A stretch of 64,000 bases of DNA, from the NCBI RefSeq assembly GCF_963966145.1, contig NC_091048.1, forward strand, positions 15,996,001-16,060,000, given 5' to 3'. A model generated the notes under the pieces. That model ran no database searches, was not told the origin of the DNA, and worked only from the letters and a program-made list of their open reading frames with translations. The stretch is from Tenebrio molitor (Eukaryota; Arthropoda; Insecta; Coleoptera; Tenebrionidae). Of the stretch, positions 29,383 to 41,879 are shown in pieces (position 1 is the stretch's first letter; every line of letters starts with the position of its first letter). A program made the position numbers and the translations under genes.

Positions 29383-32300
29383 GTATGTGGTTAGTTTGCG
29401 AATTCATTGGTGCACCTGAGTCAATTTTCACTTTTAAAATTATTACTCAGCTACAATTATTATTATTTAGACATATTACTCATATTAGAAATTGCCACTG
29501 TTGTTAGGTGGGTAAGATTAGGTGAGTCAACGACTCAATAATTTGACTAGGTACCGTTGATTTTATTAAACAAGGATCGTGAGAAAACAAAATGACAATA
29601 TCATTTTGCTATTTTTACGTAAACATTTTTTTAATATGACACATACATTTACGATACAAATGCATTAATGAAGAAGAATCCGAAGGTTAAAAACTGATTT
29701 ATAGGAAAATTTCGATTTGGATCATAATTTTAACTCTAGACAATACGATAATAAATTAGATATATCTTTTAATCATAATAATTAATCATCAGTTTTGCAG
29801 TGTAGGTCAAAATAGGCGATGGGCGATACGATAAAATCTAAATGAAATTACATTTTGTTTGCTAATTTGTTTTAGGTTAATTTTAAAATCAGATGCCCCA
29901 AGACGGTGATTAAAAGTGGTAAATCAATAGCCCATTTAATATATTATTTGTATAATTCTATTTAGGTTACTAAAGAGATAAAGCATTTGCCAGTTTTAAA
30001 ATTAAATACATTTAATTACAGTAGGTACTTTAGCGGATTATAATACTATTCTGCACTAGAAAAACTGTTATTCAATTACTAAAATACTTACACGTATATT
30101 ATTACATATTATGAATTTGTTGTTATCGTAAAATGTTGAGTCATTATTTTAATGAAAATTTCTTCAGTTTTGCTCGGTTGGAGTGCAGTTGCCCTCAACA
30201 ACTTATTGCCGTTCAAGGTAAAAAAAAAATAATTATTATTATGTACATATCACATTTTTATGTTTTATCATCAGTTAAGATTATTTACTTATTCAAAATT
30301 AATGCTTATTTGGTAGGACATATGGATAATTTTTCTCTACAATGTAATCAAAAAAGAATCGGAACAGGTTAGACACTCATTTTTTGTATTTTTAAAGTGA
30401 TAAGAAATTTGTAGCAGAAAATATTATGTATTAAACTCATACAATGAATCAAGGGTTCAATGGATTTTAAAATTTATATTGACTACTGTTTAGGCTGTAG
30501 ATTTTATTTTAGTTTTCTTTCCACATAACTACATTTAGTGCAAATGGAATTAAGTATGTATGTATGTATGTAGTTGTTGAAGAATTCTGCTGTGCTAGGT
30601 ATGCCATGTTTATAAATGAAAATACAGATATGGGCTGTTATCAAGACGTACTGAGCTTCTGTTAGAACCTGTTTGGTATCAGAAATGGATGCTTATATTT
30701 TATGTAAATTTATCATTTTTCCTGGGAATGATTTAACTTTTCTGCGTGTGTTGCATTCGTGAACAGCAGATAGCTTGTGCAGCACATAAAAATATATGTA
30801 TTTTTGGGAGCAGGACATCTCTAGTTTTGTTTAGACACACATTTAACAAGAAGATGCGATTTCAACGCTATCCTGTTGCCGTTTCAAACATTTGCGTCTT
30901 TTTCTGTAGAGACCACACTAGATCAGATACTGTTGCCTATACTAACCAAAAAATTCCTATGAATTAAATTGGATGCATTGTTTTTCGAATTATCCCCTGT
31001 TACATTACATCTATTGAACTCCGCATTGATTACAATATTATTCCAACTCCTGCACTTTGGGTCGACTTGCAGCAGGTGCCAGACAGGACTAGCATAATTT
31101 ACAAGAAACTAAATATAGATTGTCTACTTTCAACGCAAAGGTTTGCGTATTTTGTAATATTATAAACATTTGTGTCCTGGTAGTTGAACCGATTGTTGAG
31201 CTAGTCATCCGGACACGCCAAATTCTTCACAACTTTCCAATAGTAAAGATTAGAACTAAAAATCCAATACAACCTATTTATTAATCGAAAACAGTCCATC
31301 AAATCCCAACATTTTGGTCCCTCGAGTCGGACAATAACGGCTAATGTGCACATTTTATTATTTCGCGCCGCGAAAACCGAAATAAAATTATAAACCCCTT
31401 ATAGTTAGGTTATAATATACATATAAATTTGCACTATTGCATTAGGTATGTTATTTATTTTTGATAAACTTTTTTTGCTGTGTTTAATTTTATTATCAAC
31501 TATAATGTAGAAATCGGTTAGTACATATATCTTTAATTTTTAAACTGATCCGTTAAAGTTATGAATACATAATTTACGATTATTGAAATTTGAGGTGTTT
31601 GATAATCTTCACATTGTTATTTAAGTTCCATGATCCGAAGTTGTGTTGGAGGTGAAAAATTGGTTTAATTAACTGTGACTGCAACTGCGTCAGAATTATT
31701 GAATATGTACCTGTTAATTTCAGGTACGACCATAATTTATGATCTCATTTGCTCCGTTCGGTTTGAATTCTATGTAGATCGTATAATTTACATTTTGAAA
31801 TATACTTCAAGTTAGAATCACCGTTCTACGCAATTAAACGAAAATTATGAATAAAACTTTTCAAGAACGATCGTCTTTCACTTGAGCAGAAATGAAATAA
31901 TGAATGTGGAAAACGAGCACGAATTCATTTCCGATTCAGCCCAGAGGACGTCATTATAAATCCTATTGAGTTATCCTTTTCAGCATGTTTTAATTATTCA
32001 AGAACCCAAACCCACATTCACATGAACAACCCTCGTCGTTTTTTGAATTGAAAACGCATTGACCTTGATCCCTTGAATGGTTTTATCCTGAACATAGGAC
32101 ACCCCCTGTCCAACTAAATCGATAAATTAACTTTCTTTAAATGACGTTTGCTTTCTGGAGTTCTGGATGGTGAGAATTTTATTTGTTTGCGTAATGCAAC
32201 TAAATCGATTGAAATAAATTTCCGTAAGCTTTGTTCTCTGATGATCGCACTGTTATATGAATTAATCGTCAGGGTGACACTTTGTACGGGGTCACTTGTT

Positions 32301-35300
32301 TTTTTACTCGTCTGAAAAGAGTTCATCGCCTTCCTTCCCTGCGGGAAAGAAAAGAACAAAGTAAAAAATCGTTAATTGCGTGAATAACAATTATAATAAA
32401 TAACCCTACACGTTCACGCTTATTTAGCCATTATCTAGCCACTTTGGATGTTGTAAAAACACCCACGCTGCTGTAATTTTTGTTTTTTCGTTTACTTAAT
32501 TCACCTATATTTACTCGTAAGTGCCGCCATCTGTTAGTTTGACGTGAATAAAATACACAATCATAAAATCAATAAGTGGCGAAAATTGTTAATGTTATTG
32601 TGGATTTTGTCGACATTGCCATCCTTCTGGCACTAATTAATTTAATCAACAGAGAATGCAATAATGAAATATTTTCGTTTGTAAAACTGTTTAAGGGAAT
32701 TGAATGTTGCATCAGCTAATGGAACAATGTTAAGCCTTGTATTTAGGTGACGTTTCTTAAAATATATGTTCTCTGCTACCTATCTTGCAATTTTGCGCCA
32801 TGGATTTAGCACCGATGTGGCACTATTGATTGAACTCGTGCTCGCCAAGATCTTGAAAAATGGAGACTGCAGTTTATAAAATCGATAACTGGGGGTGGAA
32901 TTTGATCCTTGGTAAACTCGAATCGCGCGATTGCTATTGGAAATATTAATTGTTGGGACATATTTGTTTTGAGATTGCAACAGTGACAGTGTCAACTAAT
33001 TAAGTTACAAGTCTAGCAGATTTATTATAAAATGTCTCAACAGCTTGACGTATCTATGTGATTAAGATATACCGTCAGGTTAATATCGGTATTAAGGTAC
33101 CATGAAGATACCGTTCAACTCATGATAATGTGATGTTTTATTAATATGTTTTCGTGCAGAATGCCCTAGAGTAGAAGCGGAGAAGCCAAATAAGAACCAG
33201 TGATCATGAACACACACCACGGATTTACATTTGTATTTGAATTGTTGTTTGCAAATTTTCCTCCAGCAAGAATTGCTTGATTTGTGTTTTTACAGTTTGC
33301 AAAGTGATCTGAAGCCTTTGTATCAAGGTTGCGAAGCAATGAAAGCGCAAATTGCGTCACAAGCGTAATGCAGGGGGCAAACTAAGGTTTTTTTTTTGCT
33401 AACTAGTATCTTGATTGCAGCGAGACCACATCTTTATTGTCCAATAATTGTCATTTGTGGATGAGACGGCGCTGTTGGGATCATAAAAACAATTTTGCTG
33501 ATGGTAGTGTTTAACCGGCAAACTCACCGTAATTTATGTAACAGTTTTATTCGTTTTTTAATGTTGTGATATACTTATTTGCTTGATCGAGTTTACGTAA
33601 GCTCATCTTGACCTTCTTGCTATTTATGTTCCTATTTGTATCTGAAAAAATATTACTTCAGTTTTTCCTGATTGCTCTTTTGAAACTTTAGTTCTGTCTC
33701 TTGTTTCAATTTTCAGTTGGTTTCTTGATACGGTTCAGAATGTTGACCTCATTCGTTCTTTCTTAAATTCCACAGCTTATTATCCAAGCCCCAGTAATTT
33801 GTGTGAGTGCTTAGATTGACATCTTATACATTCAAATTCTTTGGATAATCGTGTGTCGATACCAATTTTTTGTAGCTGGAGGACGATCACGTTTCTTCTT
33901 GTCTATTCATACTGCTTACGTAATGTGAAATTGAATCTGATATAGTATGGTTTAATAATTTCGTTACTTCCGGTTGTTGTTACTAACTAACAATTTCACT
34001 TTGTTTAAGTGACGTCTGGCGTTTATAACATTTTAAATCAGAGACAAAGTCCATTCGTATTTTTACTCATTTACTGAGAAGAACGTCAATTTGTGAATAA
34101 TTAAGCAATAAGGATTATAGAAGCTGTAACGTGCAATATAAAGGATTTTTGTGAAGATTTTTCCTGAATTCGTGCCAACAATTAAACTAATCCGAAGGTG
34201 GTAGACAGACAAAATTGTGCAACTCGGATGTTTTTTAAAGTTGTGTAATTCTACTCAAAAGTGCGAAATTACTAAACGATTCTAATGTATGCCATATATT
34301 TACCTTACAATTATAACTTTTTAAATCAATAATGAATCATTTTTAAGTTTGTCATTATTTTTCGAAAATTTCAATAACGTGATTCATTCGGTTAAAGGTG
34401 AAATCAAAAAGTAGTCATTTACCTCCTGCATATGTATGGTTTTATTCGTCGGTGAATCATAAATTCCGTGAAACTGATTTCATTTTTTTTCACGACCCCT
34501 TGCAATTTGCTAACTGGTTAACGAATTTGCGGATGCGACGTTTGACCTTAAATGACATGCATGTTTGCAAGAAATAAAATAGCAAGGAGACCTTGCTTGA
34601 ACTACCATTGTAAAAGATCACCCATGCATTTAATTGATTTATGACTTCTATTAATTGAAATTTTCAAAATCTTACCCCCGACTATAGACAACCAATCATA
34701 CACCCTTTGCAGTAATTTAGAGTGACCATGTGAATAAGAGATATGTATTCACATAAATGTGCATATAGCTATTATAGTACGTCTACTATGTAATTTTGTA
34801 ATGCAGCTTGAAATAATAATAATTGCAATGTGAAAAACGCACAAGGTTTTCAGGTTACTTTTTATTTTTTTTCAAGGATACAACAGTGCATATTTTTTCA
34901 TTTGTTAATAGGTACAGATGCATTACATTTTGATTTCTTGTCTTGGGTGTTGGACTCGCATGTTAATTCTAACGGTTGCGATGTACCAACAGCCTTGGAA
35001 TCGAACAGTGCTTTTTTCATGTTGAATATTAATACATCTTTATATGCTATGGCGCGTGTTCATTAATTAGCGAACCGGTAATTCTTGAATTGTTGAGAAA
35101 AAATATACGTAGATATGTATTTAAATAATTTTCCACTGATTGCATCATATTTCTAAAGAATTGCTTTTTAATGGAGAAGAACGAGTAAAAGAAAGTTAAC
35201 ATTAAATAAGAATGAGCCGACGAAACTTTTGTTACCACTTTGTACCAGCGAACTGTTGGCAGTGGTACACTAATAAAATATGTACAATGAAAATATAAAT

Positions 35301-38300
35301 AGCTTTTTATTTTTAACAGTTAAAAATGTAGGTTATCGAAATTCGGTTCTTCAAATAATAATGGAACAAGACAACAAATGTTGTCCCTATTTAAATTATG
35401 AATGAACATTGTTAAAAAATTACATACCTATCCGTTATGTTTGAAGAAAGAATGTTTCGGTGAACCAAGTACAGACACATATTTAATGCATAGGTATTCG
35501 CGTATTAGTAAACATGACATTGTTTCTTTAAATGCTTATTATTGAACAAAGAGTGGTAAATGCTTTGTGGCAAAGTTTTGGTGCTGTGATTTAAAGCTAG
35601 ACAAATCGGATAAAATATTTGTCTCAGGTATGATATTTTTTACTAATTACATATAAGATTCGAACGGATTTATAAAAATCTTTGTGAATGTTAAATGAAA
35701 ATGTGTGTGATATGCCTGATATGTAAGTCAGAACACCAAAAAGCAGTTGTTTGACTTATCTCTATAAAGGTTTTAAGGTTTTTATTGATTAAGTTAGGTG
35801 TTTGGTAATACATATTAAAAATACATTTCCTTTTTTCTATTATGAATATCTTAATAAAACTTGTCTGTTCATCAATCATATGTTAAAAATAAATAATGTA
35901 AATGAGAATACAATATGTCAGAGTAGTTCATCATTTGTTGTCTTTGACTTGGAAGGCGTTATCTCATAAATGAAAAACTTTTTTTTTTTTGTCCAACCGT
36001 CTTAAAAGAGGTTACTTGCATTTATTGTAGTAGCTCGGTTATGCTACGCTTCTCCTCGCTATGCAAACAAATTGCCCGTCAAAAAAAGTACCACTTTTAA
36101 TCTTAATAACACAATTATTATCATAGAATGGAAATTTCTTAGCAGTGACATATTTGAAATGTAATTGGTACCACTGCTTTTTGTGTTTGATAAATTATGT
36201 GGTCAGTGGAATTTTTTCATTTTTTACAAAGAATAAAACAGTAACAAAATTCCTTCCTAAAGATAACTTATAGTACGAGGATAGGAAAGAAACAGGCGAA
36301 TCTGTACCTCTGTGTAAAATGCTTTGCGGAGAAGCAGGTACTAGACTTCTTCTTCTGAAACAAGATTGCACTGATTTGCTCTACGAGATGATTCTACGTG
36401 AAAGGAGGCGAGTCACAGTGAAATGTATGGCGAACCATTGTGGTTTTCCTGTAGGTCCGGTGGGTACCGAAAACATTAATACCAAGTCAGAAGTTCATTC
36501 AATAATCGATCTTTATGTTCAATTATCCGAGATCCGGATTCGTTTCATGGAAGATTTGTTAGGGCGAATGAAACTTGGATTCGGTACTGTGATCCAAAGA
36601 ACAAAATCGACACAATGGGTTATGATTTGATGTGATACTATCAACGATAAAAGATATCTACAAGGATCTGGATTTCCATAGCTGCTGTCCATGAGGCTAT
36701 TTTAAAAATATTGGAATGATCTCCCTCTTTGCCAAATCTAGTGGTTACTGTTTATGACCAAAATGAAAGAAGCGACTTGGTGAAACTCCCGGAACGATGA
36801 TGAGTGGTGAGGTAATGAGTGGCACAAATAAAAGAAAAAGTCTGATTTTAGTTTCTTTAACAAATATGGAATTAATAATCAATCAGTATCTCAGAAACGA
36901 ATATTCTTATTCACTTTACTTGATGTACCAATAGAACATATTAAATTTAAAAAGTTAAAATAATAAATTAAGAGCAGTTGTAATGGTTTTAAGAGACATT
37001 AGTTGGAGCATAAGGGACAACAACGAAGACGTTGAGGTGGATTTTAAATGTGAACTTACTTGATTACATATTCGAGTATGTATTAATTTTTATTAGATTT
37101 GTTTATTAAACATAAGTGGTACGCAGCCTATATTTAATTTCTGATTACGTAATAAATGAAATAATTTCAGTGGAGGTATTATTATTTTGTAACATGTACG
37201 GGACACGTACTTCTTGGATTTAATTATTACCGAGTAATTATTATCAGTTTTCAGTTGAGTCGGTTGCGAAATGTGGATTAAATTGATAGAATTGTAAAGT
37301 GGTATTTCACAGAGCAGATGATGGGTGATATTATTAATAGTGAACATAATTGTTCACTTAACTTTAATGAAAGAAGATAACGTAAAAGCGAAGTCATATT
37401 GATCGCTTTTCTTTCATCTAACTAAGACAAAGGCGTGACACTCTCAGCACAAACAATTACATGTATTGAAAAACTATATCGATTGTTCTGGCGCGATAAC
37501 ATCATTTTGTCGTTCCCTTTATTGAATTCGTTCTCAATTTTATTTAGTGGGAAATTATTAGCTGCGAAAGGTTGAATATTTGAATAATCAATCCATGCCA
37601 ACATATCTACAGAGTGAATGAGTACACTAAAACATCACAGACAAAAATAAATTCTGTGACGTTCAGCCTTACTTGTTTGCTCGTACAATATTTGCAAACG
37701 AAATTGGCCATCATGTTTGTAATGTGCTTATATAACATACATTTTTAACGTTGTAAATAAAAGAAATTGTGATTACTGATTTTGTTGTTGTTGCAGAGGC
37801 GAAGTTTGCGTTCTCCTCGCAAGATGGACAGGTTACGAAGGTCCTTCAGGGATTCCTTTCGTCGACGAAAGGACCGTGTTCCTGAAAGTTCAAAACCTCA
37901 CCAATGGCAAGCCGACGAGTCGGCAGTTAGGTCCGGAACTTGTACATTTTCCGTAAAATATTTAGGCTGTGTGGAAGTTTTCGAATCTCGGGGAATGCAA
38001 GTTTGCGAAGAGGCCCTTAAAGTGTTAAGGGTAAGTTTATCGAGAACATGTCACACTCGAATAACGCTGTTTAAAATCAGGGCTCTCGACGAAGACCTGT
38101 CCGGGCCATTCTCCACGTCAGCGGGGACGGCCTCCGGGTGGTGGAAGACGAAACCAAAGGTTTAATCGTGGATCAAACCATCGAAAAAGTCTCGTTTTGC
38201 GCCCCCGACCGAAACCACGAGAGAGGCTTCAGCTACATCTGCAGAGATGGCACCACAAGACGGTGGATGTGCCACGGATTTTTGGCTCTTCGCGAGTCCG

Positions 38301-39286
38301 GCGAACGTCTGTCTCACGCAGTGGGTTGCGCTTTCGCAGTTTGCTTGGAGAGGAAACAACGGCGGGACAAAGAATGCGGAGTCACGATGATGTTCGATGC
38401 GAAAAATTCGACGTTTACAAGAAGCGGATCGTTCAGACAGCAAGGGTTGACGGAGCGGCTCGAAAGAGGCGTCGACGTGGGAGGGCCTCCCAAGGCCCCT
38501 CCGGTGAACCCGTTCGCCATTGAAAGGCCCCACGCCACGCCGAGCATGTTGCAGAGACAAGGAAGCTGTCGCGGTTTCAGTACGCTAGGGCAAAACTCGC
38601 CCTTCAAGAGACAGATGTCGCTTCGCGTTAACGAACTTCCCAGCAACACGGCGCGTTTGAACGCGTACAAATCGCCAACATCACCCACAAACTCGAAGCC
38701 GCAAGTGTCGCCGATTCCCGAGATATCACCAGGTGATTCCGTCACAGCTCTCTGCCAGCAATTGTCACAAGGTCTGAGTCAATTAACTCACAGCGGATCA
38801 GATGATTTTAACTTCAATAATCAGACATCAATCAATCAAAATACGTTGAATTTGAACGTAACAACGATTAACAACACGTTCAACCAGTCGATCACGTCAA
38901 CTCCCGCGCCTGTCACGTCCACCGTAACACCGGTCAGTTTGAGTTTCAGCCCGAGCTTAAGTCAAAGTCAGAATCCCACGAATCGATCGCTCACCAACAG
39001 TATTAGTTCAAATGCCAGCAACTTGCCCAAACCAGATCAATGGTTAGGTCAGATCGTCAATTCCACTTCACCGGTTCTTGGGAAAATGGACGGATCGTCG
39101 CCGAGAAGGGGACCTGGTCTGGGTGTCCATTCGAGGGCGATGTCCTTGGATTCGTCTGGGGCTTTTCAAAGAACAACAGATCCGTTCGATGCAGAATGGG
39201 CCGACATCGCAGCTAAAACTACAAACAGCACTAATCCGTTTCTTTCATCGACTAATGCGCCGCAACCGTTTCAAATTCAACTATAG
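29311..39286 (+). CDS. numb: Numb, PTB-domain cell-fate determinant and endocytic adaptor (three coding exons)
   Basis: Joined exons 29311-29382, 37797-38030 and 38081-39286 give 503 residues (fly Numb is about 556). Numb is partitioned at asymmetric divisions and inhibits Notch at the plasma membrane. Residues 1-24 begin MGN, a myristoylation-type start. M34 opens the MDRLRRSFRDSFRRRKDR basic segment that in fly Numb binds membrane and carries the aPKC sites (equivalents Ser40 and Ser44). The PTB domain spans about 66-195 (TCTFSVKYLGCVEVFESRGM through CAFAVCLERKQ). Further on lie NPFAIERPHATP (245 onward), a LCQQLSQGLSQLT helix (about 327-339), DPF (469-471, alpha-adaptin type), NPF (487-489, EH-domain type) and the terminal PFQIQL. 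Both junctions are phase 0 with GT-AG. The gene is intact and is the only confident host gene here. Confidence 0.95.
29383..37796 (+). other. numb: numb intron 1, 8.4 kb
   Basis: Bounded by GTATGT and by TTGTTGTTGTTGCAG, phase 0. The interior is AT-rich with no other supported gene. It includes a mariner transposase relic (36331-36640) and small microsatellites such as TATG units near 30555. First introns of this size in developmental genes often hold enhancers, but I cannot recognise specific sites. An alternative promoter inside it for a short isoform is possible. Confidence 0.8.
36331..36640 (+). pseudogene. mariner transposase relic inside numb intron 1
   Basis: A frame with RRRVTVKCMANHCGFPVG resembles the second helix-turn-helix of mariner transposases. 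After a one-base shift the next frame reads ANETWIRYCDPKNKIDTMGY, matching the catalytic (G)DETWI-xYDPxxK block with the first Asp changed to Asn. The third catalytic Asp and the C-terminus are not found, and terminal repeats could not be located. It is an old, inactive copy. Confidence 0.6.
37797..38030 (+). CDS. numb: numb coding exon 2 (start of short isoform and PTB N-terminal half)
   Basis: It encodes residues 25-102, from RRSLRSPRKM to EEALKVLR. ATG 37824 is the likely start of the short isoform, equivalent to fly Met42. The run RLRRSFRDSFRRRKDR is strongly basic. The donor GTAAGT at 38031 ends it in phase 0. A frame appearing to extend beyond 38030 is intron read-through. Confidence 0.92.
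38031..38080 (+). other. numb: numb intron 2, 50 bp
   Basis: GTAAGT to AAAATCAG, only 50 bases, splitting the PTB domain between LKVLR and GSRRRPVRAILHVSGDG. Removing it restores continuous similarity to Numb. If retained, translation runs into a stop at 38163-38165. Confidence 0.9.
38081..39286 (+). CDS. numb: numb coding exon 3 (rest of PTB, Numb region, DPF and NPF motifs)
   Basis: It encodes residues 103-503, from GSRRRPVR to the stop TAG. Its CpG and GC content is much higher than the surrounding DNA. It carries the second half of the PTB (DETKGLIVDQTIEKVSFCAP, then GFSYICRDGTTRRWMCHGFL), a Ser/Thr/Asn/Gln-rich linker and the adaptor motifs near the C-terminus. Frames on the minus strand at 38162-38745 are shadows of this coding sequence. 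Confidence 0.95.
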   Translation, partial: GSRRRPVRAILHVSGDGLRVVEDETKGLIVDQTIEKVSFCAPDRNHERGFSYICRDGTTRRWMCHGFLALRESGERLSHAVGCAFAVCLERKQRRDKECGVTMMFDAKNSTFTRSGSFRQQGLTERLERGVDVGGPPKAPPVNPFAIERPHATPSMLQRQGSCRGFSTLGQNSPFKRQMSLRVNELPSNTARLNAYKSPTSPTNSKPQVSPIPEISPGDSVTALCQQLSQGLSQLTHSGSDDFNFNNQTSINQNTLNLNVTTINNTFNQSITSTPAPVTSTVTPVSLSFSPSLSQSQNPTNRSLTNSISSNASNLPKPDQWLGQIVNSTSPVLGKMDGSSPRRGPGLGVHSRAMSLDSSGAFQRTTDPFDAEWADIAAKTTNSTNPFLSSTNAPQPFQIQL

Positions 39287-40390
39287 TTTCCTTCTACGCT
39301 GTCTTATTTATTGTTATTGTTGATGGTTTCCTCAAATATTTTTCTACATTGGGTGTTATGCCAAACCTATCAAATTTTTGTATGTTTGTGTAACGTCCAA
39401 AGTTTTAAACTTAATAATTAACTTGTGATTCATTCCAATAAGTTGTTGAAGCTTGCAAAAATTTGCAGCTATTGACATTTAGGTCTGTTGTTGTCTAAAT
39501 GTTGCCAGGACTGACTGTGCAATCCTGTAAATAATGTTGAGAGAATGTTAAAAACTGTAAAGATCTGATTTAGATTTGTCACGTGGAAATGATTTAAGTA
39601 ACGAAATTCTGTGCTCATTAACTTTTACTTTGGTTTACCTCAGTATCTGTTTTATTATTTACATCAAACTGTTAGGAGTGCTTTAGGAAAAAATCGTTGT
39701 TTATAAAACTGTAACACTCACCTGCCAGTTATAAAGCTAATGCACAAAAATATCTGTAAAAGTACTTAATAAGATAGTCTTTCCATAGATGATACTGCTA
39801 ATAGACTAATCATTAAGGATATATCATTAACAAGGCTGAGAGAAATGAACTTTGATGTTTGTCAGGTACATTCCAATACCACCATTAATTTTATGAGTTC
39901 ATGAAGAAAAATGCAATAGTGAGTGGGTTTAGAATTTTCCGTCCACTTTTAGTTTTGACAAAACAAGCAACTATTGGACAGAATTGAAAACCTCGAGTCA
40001 TCAAACTGTTAACTTAACATATCCAATCGATTTGGATCATGGTTTTGTTGTTACTAAACGCAAAGAATGAAATTAACTTTATTGTTGATTTTTGTTTAAT
40101 AGTCTTATAGTGTAATATAAATATTACTATCATAATGTGCAGCAGCGGGTTAGGATCGAATTAATTCATAAACTGTATTATTAGAACAATAGGTGATAAC
40201 GATTTATTTCATTTTATTTTATGTTTGTAAATGTTGCAGCGATGCTATTTACTGTATTTATTACTATTTTTTTTTTGATAACGCAGCTCTAATTATATGG
40301 CACATGTACTTATTATATACACTTGTATTATACAAAATCTTAATTATGTTTCTTTCTGTAATATAGTAATAAATAAGTATTATCTGTTAC
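39287..40390 (+). other. numb: numb 3' UTR
   Basis: About 1.1 kb of AT-rich non-coding sequence follows the stop codon. AATAAA at 40368-40373 is the first well-placed polyadenylation signal after a long gap, and a second lies at about 40466. Which one is used cannot be told. The 40391-41007 interval contains no other supported feature. Confidence 0.6.
40368..40373 (+). terminator. numb: Candidate numb polyadenylation signal
   Basis: Canonical AATAAA followed within 30 bases by a T-rich stretch (TTTTTTATGATTTGC). A backup AATAAA lies about 100 bases further downstream. Confidence 0.45.
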
Positions 40391-41007
40391 ATCTTTTTTA
40401 TGATTTGCACGTGAAAATGACGTTTTTGGTACGTATCACTTGATTAAGCTTTTATGTTGAAAGAAGAATAAAAAGGAGTAATAAATTGCTGGGATTACCG
40501 AAGGCAGTAAATATTGAGGAAACTTCCAAAGATAATTTATTAAAGTTAAAGGGAAGTTGGAACTAAAAGACCGTTGAAGTAAATTTTCCTTGAAAGATTT
40601 ATTTCTGTTCCAAGTAATTGATGGAGGTTCGGGGCAGTTACTTAATTGGCAGCTCTAGAAATATTCACTTGGTTGTGATACAAAAACGCAAAATCATGCT
40701 TCCGATCGTGCGAGAACAGTTTACTTTTCTTCAAGTTTCAACTTGTACCACGACAAATGATATTTTGTCCTGAGGTTTGCAGGTGGCGTCCACACCGAGA
40801 AGTTCTCTGCAACAAAGTTTTTGATTTTAATTTAATTTAGTTGATTTAACTATTTACAATTTTTACTTACCCAAATATGACGATAGAAGAGATTTTCTAT
40901 ATCATTACTTACATTGATACACCCTGCACTTCAAGACAAAGCCAAGATGTCCATACATTTGTAGTTAAAGTAAGGATGTCGAGATGGCGTCATTTGTATT
41001 GAAAACC

Positions 41008-41653
41008 CAAAGCCAGTAGATACATATAAAGTACCGACACGGGTGACATTTAGTGACACTGACAGCACCAGTAGCGATGGGTCCGTCAACAGATGTCGCT
41101 ACTTAAGCTATTTTTAAATTTTGCCTTTGATTTTCACGGAGTATTTTAATGTCTTTTTGTTGCAAAACGGAACGATGATTGAAAAAGACAGATTCACATA
41201 TTAAAAAAATACATATGTTGGAATCGCATTGCATCTCAGCACCTTTTTGTCAGATCTCCCTTCAAACTGATCAGGTGTAAAATGTTTCTAAATAGACGAA
41301 ATTTATTAAACTATGTATGTATGTACGAAATTTAAATATATGAATGCACTAACTTCGCAAAGTCGAACGTTTTCAGACAATTTTCTTCGTCCAGTATTTA
41401 GAATCCAAGCCTTATATCGGCTCTTATCCGATATAGGCAAACGGCAAAAGCTTACTCCAGAAAAGCTTCGGCAATTAAGGGCACAACAAGACGGCATTAT
41501 TGCTGAATAATTTTCAAATGAACTTTTTAAGTTTCGAGCGTCAATGTGACAAATTCGCGATCGTAGCGCCTCGAGCGGAATTCTAATCGTTAGTGGTGCT
41601 GTCATCCGAAGCTGTCACCCGTGTCGGTACTTTATATGTATCTACTGGCTTTG
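41008..41653 (-). mobile_element. P-superfamily element, 646 bp, with THAP domain and exact 8-bp target duplication
   Basis: Ends CAAAGCCAGTAGATACATAT (left) and ATATGTATCTACTGGCTTTG (right) are perfect inverted repeats that continue through AAAGTACCGACACGGGTGACA. TGAAAACC lies directly outside both ends (41000-41007 and 41654-41661). An 8-bp duplication, CA-starting ends and a THAP-coding remnant agree with the P superfamily. The catalytic part is deleted. Confidence 0.85.
41370..41497 (-). pseudogene. THAP domain fragment of a P-type transposase
   Basis: From an ATG at 41497 (minus) the frame reads MPSCCALNCRSFSGVSFCRL then PISDKSRYKAWILNTGRR and ENVRLCEV. The MPxxCxxxNC start, the FxxxP spacing, the Trp and the RLCEV before where HF would follow define a THAP zinc finger, the site-specific DNA-binding head of P transposases and THAP proteins. 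The domain breaks off just before the final His-Phe and runs into non-homologous sequence, so it is truncated by internal deletion. A longer frame start upstream adds no recognisable residues. Confidence 0.7.
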
Positions 41654-41879
41654 TGAAAACCTAAAGTCAAGAAACTATAGTTTCTAGTGACTTTATGAAA
41701 ACCTTCATTTTCACCCCATCAGAATTTTTAGATAAGACAAAATAATAATTGTTCTTAATAGTTACGAAAAGTTGAAAATTTCATCCAAAACATCTGGAAA
41801 GCAAAAATTAGAGAATAATAAAAATTGTTCATACTAAAAAACTGGTTTTCAATAAAGAATAAAAGTAAAAAACAGAGAC

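Noticed and set aside
37782..37796. Extension of numb exon 2 upstream to a TTG (residues MLLLQ)
   Set aside because: These bases are the polypyrimidine tract and AG of the splice acceptor; the upstream MGN exon joins in phase at 37797.
38162..38745. Minus-strand frames of 132 and 143 residues over numb exon 3
   Set aside because: They are opposite-strand shadows of the GC-rich numb coding sequence and have no recognisable domains.
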